The notes beneath the pieces are model-generated. The model saw only the letters and a list, made by a program, of their open reading frames with translations, was not told the DNA's origin and searched no databases. A stretch of 64,000 bases of DNA. Source: Nereocystis luetkeana (taxonomy: Eukaryota > Sar > Phaeophyceae > Laminariales > Laminariaceae). Position 1 is the stretch's first letter. Each line of letters begins with the position of its first letter. This document shows, one piece after another, positions 56,932-64,000 of this stretch. The stretch spans positions 2,774,095 to 2,838,094 of the forward strand of contig JARUPZ010000026.1 in the NCBI GenBank assembly GCA_031213475.1, read 5' to 3'. Made by a program: the position numbers and the translations under genes.

Positions 56932-59900
56932 CTTTGCGTTCCATCTTGGATTCCTGTTGACGAGACACGGCTCCTCGAGAGAGTCCAGGCTCCCCCTGAG
57001 CATGCGGTGAAGGAGCGAAGTGTCCACCTCCACCTGCGAGTTGTTCCCGTGCATGTTACCCAGCACCACCCTCATCTTGCGCGGACCGTCGTACCTAGAT
57101 ATCCACAAGATAAGAGGACAGCGCGCGGGAAGAGAGAAGGGGAGGTGAAGGAGGGGGCAGGGGTGGAGGTGTACTCGATAGGAGAGATGCACTCGATCTC
57201 ATGATCTCATGCATGGCCGTAGTCGTATGACCATAAACCCTCGCGTCCCTACAATGCCGGGACGGAGCATGTCGGGCTTTCACCGACCCGGCAAGAGACA
57301 ACGGCATGGAGTGGGAGATGAAGGAGAGGGGAAAGGGGGGGGGGGGGGGGGGGGTATAGAGGGTTGGAGGGATAAAACAATCAAAACCCAAAAAAACAGG
57401 TAACATTTACGAAAGTAAAAAAACATTCCGGGTTTTCGCACACACACAGACCACTCATTCGCACGATAGCAATAGAGCGGCCGGGGGGCTACGTACCAGG
57501 CTCTATTTTTAGGTTCGACTTCGCCTTGACGGGCCTCATCTCCGGGATCACGCACATATCATGGCAGCTTTTTCTCCCCCCCCCCCCCCCTCCCCCCTGG
57601 AGGTGTCTCTATTAGGAGTAGGAACGGTGCTCCATCTCCAAAGGGATGCGTGGTCAATGGTCAAATGACTAAGGCAAGCAACAGATGAGCAACCCCCCCC
57701 CCCTCCACCCCCCCCGTTCCCCGCTGCGATTCGGGAGAAGACTTAACTCATCCCTGTTTTCCTTTCATGACAGGGGACCATAGTACACAGGACCTACGGT
57801 ACACACAAAAACCTATATATTTCCCTGTTTTCACCAACAATATTTGGTCCTATTTACTACGATGGTCCTCCGTAATAGTGTGGATCCGCGTCGATTTGTC
57901 ACAAGAGCTGTGAAAAACTAAATAAATATCTGGTTGTGAAATGAATCCTATCGTACCTGCCATGCGGGTCCATTTTGTCCGCGGAGTAGTGCACTGCTGC
58001 CACCTCCCGTTCTCGGACAACGCCTCGGTCGTCGGGAGCACCGGACACCGTGGGGCTGAACACCTGCTCGGAAAACAAACGGGCAGACAATAACAAAAAA
58101 TAAAGCACACAATGAAAAAAAAAAAAACACGTCAAAACAAGTCGAAAAGCGTCGAAAACAGGTATTAGAACAAACGTTACACACATGACTGAAAACCAAT
58201 TCAGCTAACTAGCCAGACAGGTATATACCGTAGCGGGAAGGGGGGAGAAGAGCCTGCTATGTGACCCCGGATCTGAGTTACGAGTTGGAAGGAGAGAGAG
58301 AAGAAGATGTGCGAAGATAATGAATGGGATGAGAAAAAAAATAAAAAATAAAAAATACAAATCAAATCAAATACAAATCATGCCAAAATCAAATAAAAAA
58401 ATATACTCAAGTCGGTAACAAGTCAAACGCAAATCAAAACCAAACAAAAAACAACGTCGAACCACGTCAAAACGAAAGCAGAAGCAAAGTTGAAAAACAC
58501 CTCAAGAACATTATCAGAGACAAAAAACGCCTCCTTCAACACCTGGAAGGTCTCCGAGGTTCCTGTCGTCGTTTTTAGGCTAACCGCCCCCCCCCCCCCC
58601 CACAAAAAAAAACTGCTTGAAAAAAAAAACGGCACAAAACGAAAAAAATACGCTCAACAAAGCTCCAGCAAAAAGCAAATCAAAGCAAAATTCATTTCGA
58701 TAAAAAATATACCATGAACGGAATATAATATAGAACAAGCACGCCCGACAGCGCTTGTCTGACGTATCACGCGGCTCCAAAAAGTCGAGTTTCAAACACT
58801 CAATCGGTCGTACTCACGGCTGACGTATAAGCAACAAATTTAATTCAGTTAAAAAGACCGAGCAAGCGAACCAAGAACGAAAAAAAAAACAAAAAACAAA
58901 AAAAACATCAAAATAGTGAATGAAAACTTAATGTTACAATACAACTAAAGAGCACCAGCAATAACGCCTTGTACAAATTTTCACCTGGAACTCCTCCGAG
59001 GTCCTAGTGGTTGCCTTGAGCCTCCCGACAACGTGGCTGTCCTCGCTCCCTTCCTCTCCATCGTCCATGCTTATGACGAACTGAGAGGCAGAGGCACCCC
59101 CTTTTTTTCTAGCCGTCATCAGGTAGCGGTCTGGGAAGTCGCCTGGTACGGAAAAAATGGGTTGGCCCACGCCAACCATATCAGATCAGATCAGATCAGA
59201 TCGCTGTACAGATCACACTGGTCATTGAACAGATCACACAGATCATTGCAAATATCATTGCACAGATCACTGTGCTGATCACACCGATCGCGGTACAGAC
59301 CAGACACGTCACTGAACAGATCATACAAACCATTGACAGATTGCGTATATATCACTTTACAGATCATACAGATAGATCACTGTAACTGTACTGATCACAC
59401 AGATCATTGTACAAATCACACAGACCACTGTACTGATCACATACATCACCGTACTGATTACACAGATCACTGCACAAACACACAAAACCATTGACAGATT
59501 GCACATATCACTTCACAGATAGCACAGATTGAACAGATCATTGTACAGATCACACAGATCCTTGTACAGATCACACAGATCATTGTACTGATAACACACA
59601 CATCACTGTACTGATTCCACAGATCACTCACAGATCGCGCAAACCAATTGACAGATTGCACAAGCCACTTCCCAGATCGCACAGATCATTCTACATATAA
59701 CACAGATCATTGTACAGATGGCACAGATTATTGTACATATCGCACAGATCATTGTACAGATCACAGATCACTATACTGATCAAACACATCACCGTAGTGG
59801 TTACACAGATCACTGCACAGATCACACGAACCAATCGACAGCTAGCAAATATCACGTCACCGATCGCACAGATCATCGCACAGACAGCTGCACAAATCAC

Positions 59901-60918
59901 TGCACGAATCACTGCACAAATCACTGCACATACCAACTATTGAATAACGCACAATAAAACCAAGTCAACCAAAGCGGGAGCAAAGGTCCTCACCCTTCCC
60001 CTCCATATACAGCTTGTACACCTCATTGCCTCCGATGAACTTGCTCAAACCGCGCACCTATCCATCGTGCGGTAGAAATACCACAAATCGGGGGAAGGGA
60101 GAGGAGGGGGGGGGGGGGGGTTAGGCTAGTCGACCATGTTGGAGGACGGGGTGGGGAGGGGGGTGAACCCATTATCATGCATGGCCGTAGCCGTATGACC
60201 CTAGACCCTCGCATCCCCTCGCACCCCTAAAATGTCGAGGCGGAACACGCCGGGTTTTCACCGACCACTCGGACATGGCTTGCACCAAGCGCGAAGCGCC
60301 GTGGGGTGTCCGATGAGTCGCACGAATGGTGAGCAGCATTCTATATACTAAGAACCACTTATGAGGCGGACTCGGAGATGGGTAACAGCACCAATGATCT
60401 CATTTAATTTCCGGTGTAGCCACTCTCAGAGACAGCAATGAGAGTACTACGTAACTGCCTCTTGGGCGGCCTTGCCATAAACACTATTAATACTCGATAC
60501 GACCATTCCCCCTTGTGCGGAGGAAAGATTCTCCACCTCGCACAGATGATCTATTAACTCGACCACCAGCTGTTGTGACCAACCGCCCAAAAAAATGAAA
60601 TAACAAAAGATAGTCTGGTAGTCGGCGGCATGTTTTACAGTGCCGTTGCCAACCGACGCCATCCCAACCTATAGTATATATATTATATATACATATTATA
60701 TATATATAATGGGATGGGGGTGGGGGGGGGGGGGGGTTAATCCCCGGTAAACACGGAAACAGTAACAGCAGGAAGACCTGGTAGACAAAAACAAAAGCAG
60801 CGACAGACCGCGGAGGAAAAGAACGAACCAATAGCAGCACCACCCACAACAACAACAGCAGCACAGCACCAGCCGCACAACAACAACAACAACAACAACA
60901 ACAACGACAACGACAACG

Positions 60919-60967
<49 letters not shown>

Positions 60968-61232
60968 AAACAACAACACACACCATGACCGATCCAACCC
61001 ACAAACCCGACCGCACAAAAGGCCGAATCACTCTTCGCTTCCCCACACCGGCAAAAAACCCACCAGCTCGTGCTTCTCCCTCCTAATGAAGCACTTCACG
61101 GTCCCTCCTTTCTAGGCACAGGCTGCGTCAAAAAACCCCGCATGTCCACCCGCATGAAGCCTTCTAGGGCCTTGGGGTTGAATTCCAAGAAGTGCATGCG
61201 TCGGGTCGTCCTCGGTGAACCAGGGGCTTCTT
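56932..61232 (-). CDS. Tubby-domain protein (partial, disrupted)
   Basis: Minus-strand exons: 61232-61064, 60057-59994, 59142-58985, 58063-57957, 57567-57497, 57094-56932. Exon 1 has GFMRVDMRGFLTQPVPRKEG, then VKCFIRREKHEL in another frame. Then FIGGNEVYKLYMEGK, DFPDRYLMTARKK with ASQFVISMDD and VGRLKATT, REVAAVHYS, and GPRKMRVVLG with NPRWNAK. This follows the Tubby C-terminal domain (phosphoinositide-binding barrel; GPRKM is a conserved basic element). The first four splice phases agree. A one-base shift near 61,100-61,105 breaks exon 1, and the junction 57,497/57,094 is out of phase. The C-terminal third and the 5' start are not found. It is either a pseudogene or affected by assembly errors. 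Confidence 0.78.
57203..57300. repeat. Dispersed repeat family D, copy 3
   Basis: CATGCATGGCCGTAGTCGTA, ACCATAAACCCTCGCGTCCC and TACAATGCCGGGACGGAGCA, in an intron of the Tubby gene. A G run follows at 57,338-57,354. Confidence 0.7.
57597..57698. repeat. Dispersed repeat family C, copy 3
   Basis: TGGAGGTGTCTCTATTAGGA, GGTGCTCCATCTCC, GGTCAATGGTCAAATGACTA and CAACAGATGAGC followed by C runs. Confidence 0.75.
57769..57875. mobile_element. Family B miniature element, copy 8
   Basis: ACAGGGGACCATAGTACACA on the left and GGTCCTCCGTAA|TA on the right; the interior is close to consensus (AAAACCTATATATTTCC). The left tip has decayed. It lies in a Tubby-gene intron. Confidence 0.7.
58226..58357 (+). 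mobile_element. Poly(A)-tailed short retroposon, copy 4
   Basis: ACCGTAGCGGGAAGGGG, CCCCGGATCTGAGTTACGAG, AGATGTGCGAAGATAATGAA and an A-rich tail. It sits in a Tubby intron, antisense to that gene. Confidence 0.7.
58505..58565 (-). repeat. Pseudo-exon resembling the end of Tubby exon 3
   Basis: The minus-strand translation LKTTTGTSETFQ followed by GT resembles LKATTRTSEEFQ|GT at the end of exon 59,142-58,985. At the DNA level, AGGAACCTCGGAGACCTTCC matches AGGACCTCGGAGGAGTTCC. It is a degenerate duplicate in the following intron. Confidence 0.55.
59160..59940 (+). repeat. Intronic CAGATCACACAGATCATTGTA minisatellite
   Basis: About 35 degenerate units of 20-22 bp, mostly ACAGATCACACAGATCATTG, fill the intron between Tubby exons 2 and 3. 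Long frames on the minus strand (Cys/Ile/Val-rich) are artefacts. Confidence 0.9.
60172..60390. repeat. Dispersed repeat family D, copy 4 (longest)
   Basis: ATGCATGGCCGTAGCCGTAT, CACCAAGCGCGAAGCGCCGT, GAGTCGCACGAATGGTGAGC and ACTTATGAGGCGGACTCGG. Collinear with 35,725-35,900. Confidence 0.7.
60870..60975 (+). repeat. (CAA)n microsatellite
   Basis: CAACAA with CGACAA interruptions. It produces poly-Cys/Val frames on the minus strand that are not genes. Confidence 0.95.
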
Positions 61233-61291
61233 CTAAAAAAAACAGCCCAAAACATGGAAGAACAAGAGGGGGAAGGAGAGGGGGAGGGAGT

Positions 61292-61294
<3 letters not shown>

Positions 61295-61326
<32 letters not shown>
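61295..61326 (+). repeat. G homopolymer
   Basis: About 32 G in a row in the intron or 5' region of the Tubby gene, a likely site of sequencing error. Confidence 0.95.
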
Positions 61327-61453
61327 CGCGCGACAAAAATAAGTAAAGTCGATACCTAACTAATCCTCTAAAGGGACACTCAGCGATAACGGAGACCGGT
61401 ATGCGAGGGACATCAATTTTCTGCCCGCCACTCTTGCCCAAAACCGACTACTA

Positions 61454-61565
61454 TCACGGGGGACCATACTAAACAGGACCTACGGTACGCACGAAAACCT
61501 ACCTGGTACATATTTCGCTATTTTTACAAACAATATTCGGTTCTGTTTCCTACGGTCCCCCGTAA
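61454..61565. mobile_element. Family B miniature element, copy 9
   Basis: TA-flanked; ends TCACGGGGGACC and GGTCCCCCGTAA. It carries AACCTACCTGGTACATATTT where others have AACCTATATATTT. Confidence 0.8.
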
Positions 61566-61652
61566 TAATACAAGTGGCCGGTACCAATTCCTCTGGCAAG
61601 GGACGCAGGCACCTAGATTAAGGAAGGGACCTACAATCCCGAGCACTCGACA

Positions 61653-61964
61653 CTTCACGGGGGACCATACAGTAGTAAATAGGACCCACGGTATACACGA
61701 AAAAAAAGTAAGAACCATAGAGTAAATAGGACCCACGGTATACACGAAAAAAAAGTTAGGACCATACAGCAGTAAATAGGACCCACGGTATACACAAAAA
61801 AAAGTAAGAACCATACAGCAGTAAATAGGGACCCACGGTATACACAAAAAAAACTACCTGGTAAGAACCAAACAGTAAATAGGACCTACGGTATACACAA
61901 AAACCTAATAATTTGCCTCTTTTTACTAACAATATTTGGTCCTATTTACTATGGACACCCGTGA
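61653..61964. mobile_element. Family B miniature element, copy 10, with internally amplified left part
   Basis: Starts CACGGGGGACCATAC and ends GGTCCTATTTACTATGGACA. Between them the segment ACCATACAG(T/C)AGTAAATAGG-ACCCACGGTATACAC-AAAAAAAGTAAGA is repeated about five times. One unit has CTACCTGGTAAGAACC in place of GTAAGAACC. Confidence 0.75.
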
Positions 61965-62122
61965 TACCAGTAGTCCCTCGACCCTTTCAAGTTCTGAGAA
62001 AAAAAAACAAAAAAAAAAACAGCGGACTGCAGTTTTTTGCCCGTATCTCTACTGTAAAAAAAAAAACACACACACACACTCTCGGACCGAAGATAGATTC
62101 TCAGGTCATGACCGATCTACTC

Positions 62123-62227
62123 TTACGGGGGACCGTATTAAATAGGACCTACGGTACACACAAAAACCTATATCCTTCACTATTTTTACTAACAACATGT
62201 GTTCCTACTTACTATGGCCCCCCGTAA
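62123..62227. mobile_element. Family B miniature element, copy 11
   Basis: Ends TTACGGGGGACC and GGCCCCCCGTAA; interior ACGGTACACACAAAAACCTA and TTACTAACAACATGTG. About 105 bp. Confidence 0.78.
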
Positions 62228-62229
62228 AT

Positions 62230-63400
62230 ATAAGGGCAGACGGATAAATAAATCGATCCCTGGTCTGCACCAGTGGAAGCCGTGCGTGCAGTTTGCATGA
62301 TATAAGTATTGCTGGTGTAGGCAAGGACGCGTTTTTTTTTTTCTTTGTGGGATCTGTGTGCCACGCGGATCCTGCAACAACCCCCCACAGCAACATGGCG
62401 GATGGGCTGATGAGGAACTGCTCGTACTGTAGACGATTGATTGTATTGTAGGATCACGATATGTTTGATCGTCAAGCAGGCACTTGTCTGATACCAGGTG
62501 TGTTCGATCGTGAGACGGAGATCCATCTGATTGATCCCTTCCAGCACGAAGCAGGCACCTATCTGATCCGTTTCTGATCCGTTTTGATAACGGAAGAGGG
62601 ATCTATTCGATCTGTGACAGAGTGTTACTACTATACTATCCCAGAGCCTTTTTTTCCAAGATTTCGAAAAGTTTAAAAAACTGTATCAACGTGCCTATAT
62701 ACGGATGCGTTCTGTCATGATTTGTACAATTCTTCACAGAAGCAAAAACACGAAAACACCAGGGAAGTTAAGTTTCACCCATTTGGAGAAAAAAACGGGA
62801 GAACAGGAGAATCTTGGAAGACGAAAACAAAAAAGCGCGAACACACAAAACCCTGGAAAATTCAAGAAAACATAAGCTCTCCGATGAAAAAGGTCCCAAA
62901 TCGTTTTTACAGCAGCAGTACGTCGTGTTGCGTGTTGCTCACGCACCTCCCTCTCCACCGCGGTGGGACACTCGCATTCCAAAATTTTTCTCTCCCTTTT
63001 CCCCTCCTTTTTGCTGATAAAAGAACCAGGATACGAAATGTCCGTGACGCCCCATCGAACACGGGGGCAGCAGCAACATCGGCAACACCAGCAGCCGCAG
63101 CAGTACACCAGAGAGAGAGAGAGAGAGAAATAGAAAGAGAGAGAGAGACGGGGGGAGAGATGTAGGACACGGGGGGTAGCAACAGCAGGAACACAAGAGG
63201 GCGAGAGCGAGGGAGAGAGAGAAAAAAAACAAAAAGTGAGATGGGTCCTTAGGAGAGCTAGGGAGAGACAGCTCCTGCAAGGCAGAGACTGACAGTCAAC
63301 CCGTGCCACACTACTGGAATGAAGTGTACTACACCACTATTGTCCCAGTTACAAAGGGGCAAATACTCCCGAAAGACAACACCCTTTCACTCCATACACG
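62230..63400. other. No gene recognised
   Basis: Contains TTTGATCGT/TCTGATCC-type short repeats (62,460-62,600) and GA-rich tracts (63,110-63,230). Open frames are low-complexity (Ser/Leu runs). Confidence 0.5.
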
Positions 63401-63419
63401 GCAACAGAAAGCAAGCGAA

Positions 63420-63955
63420 ACCCTCTGAAAAACTGCGCAACATTTAACCGCGTGAAAACGAGTTCTTCGTAGCGACCAACAGACTTTTGTACCTCCCCCC
63501 CCCCCCCCCAACCCTTAACACATGCCAAAACTCTCCTATACAACATAAATATGTGCTTCGGAGTAATCACATGAGGTATATCTCACCGCACTTCGGAAGA
63601 GAGCGAGTTCTAGCGCCCGACCGATTTTTGGCCTCCACGTTCACGCATGCCGAAACCAACAAGTGAAACCCTCCCACAACACGTCATATCCTCACCGCAT
63701 AGGGGAAGAGCGGGTTGCAGTGGCCGACCCATTTCCCCCCCCCCTTCACACATACGCCAACGCCAACACAGGGGAAACCCTTCTGCTACAACCCAAGAGT
63801 GTATGTAGTACGCCCACGACATACGTTTATTTCCTACGGCATGACGAAAAGGCAAAAAATATATATATATCAAACGACCGACTGGTTTTTCGTCCCCCCC
63901 GCGTTCACACACACACCAATGCTGGCAAGGGAAACCTTTCGACAGCACAAGCACA
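63420..63955. repeat. Degenerate tandem repeat with C-rich runs
   Basis: Four units of about 105-150 bp start near 63,473, 63,617, 63,722 and 63,875 with CGACC(A/G/C)A, then a C/T run, TTCACRCATRCCRA-like words and GAAACCCTTC. The array may continue past the window. Confidence 0.55.
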
Positions 63956-64000
63956 ATACCTGGTACACAATACATACCTTAGCATACCCACATATAATAT

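Noticed and set aside
60487..61046. Poly-Cys / poly-Val minus-strand frames beside the Tubby exons
   Set aside because: They come from the (CAA)n repeat and lack homology; the Tubby exons use other frames with good splice sites.

Overview
The window reads as nuclear DNA of a stramenopile, most likely a brown alga. Two genes have many short GC-rich exons separated by long introns full of simple repeats. The sulfate-activation enzyme carries a three-domain fusion that is known from heterokonts. The rest is a dense graveyard of transposons. The assignment to brown algae is inference; no rRNA or organelle marker is present. Nothing bacterial (operons, CRISPR) is seen.

Layout. 1-10,400: no recognisable gene, only tRNA-like repeats, an inverted repeat pair, two TA-flanked miniature elements and a palindromic minisatellite with telomere-like CCCTAA units. 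10,390-18,350 (minus strand): a decayed DIRS-type retrotransposon (gag-like region, reverse transcriptase, RNase H, tyrosine recombinase). Its recombinase is split by a 1,727-bp foldback-like element with 8-bp perfect inverted ends and a 6-bp target duplication (TGGGTG), and its reverse transcriptase holds an in-frame TTAA-flanked miniature element. 19,834-21,591 (minus): gag-protease remains of a Ty1/copia element. 21,900-33,200: minisatellites, microsatellites, a poly(A)-tailed retroposon family that may have a tRNA-like head, and many copies of two miniature inverted-repeat families. Family A is flanked by TTAA (piggyBac-like) and family B by TA (mariner-like).

36,333-56,297 (plus): a gene of at least 20 exons encoding APS kinase, then ATP sulfurylase, then a eukaryotic-type inorganic pyrophosphatase in one chain. 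The 20 exons sum to 2,601 nt, exactly 867 codons with every splice phase compatible. The three activities would turn sulfate into PAPS and destroy the pyrophosphate that otherwise holds the first step back; PAPS feeds sulfation of cell-wall polysaccharides. Two upstream exons, one with a membrane span, may be its N terminus. A 100-N gap at 56,629-56,728 hides the 3' end. A convergent Tubby-domain gene lies on the minus strand at 56,932-61,232 and also loses its 3' end in the gap; it carries at least one apparent frameshift.

Most unusual signals: (i) very short insertions flanked by a duplicated TA (CCAGG, CCTGG, CAG, CGAG), seen by comparing copies of the same repeats, with TACCAGGTA strongly over-represented across the window; (ii) three cases in which the 3' end of an exon is repeated inside the next intron; (iii) the nested foldback element with arms built from GGGGATCCCC palindromes.
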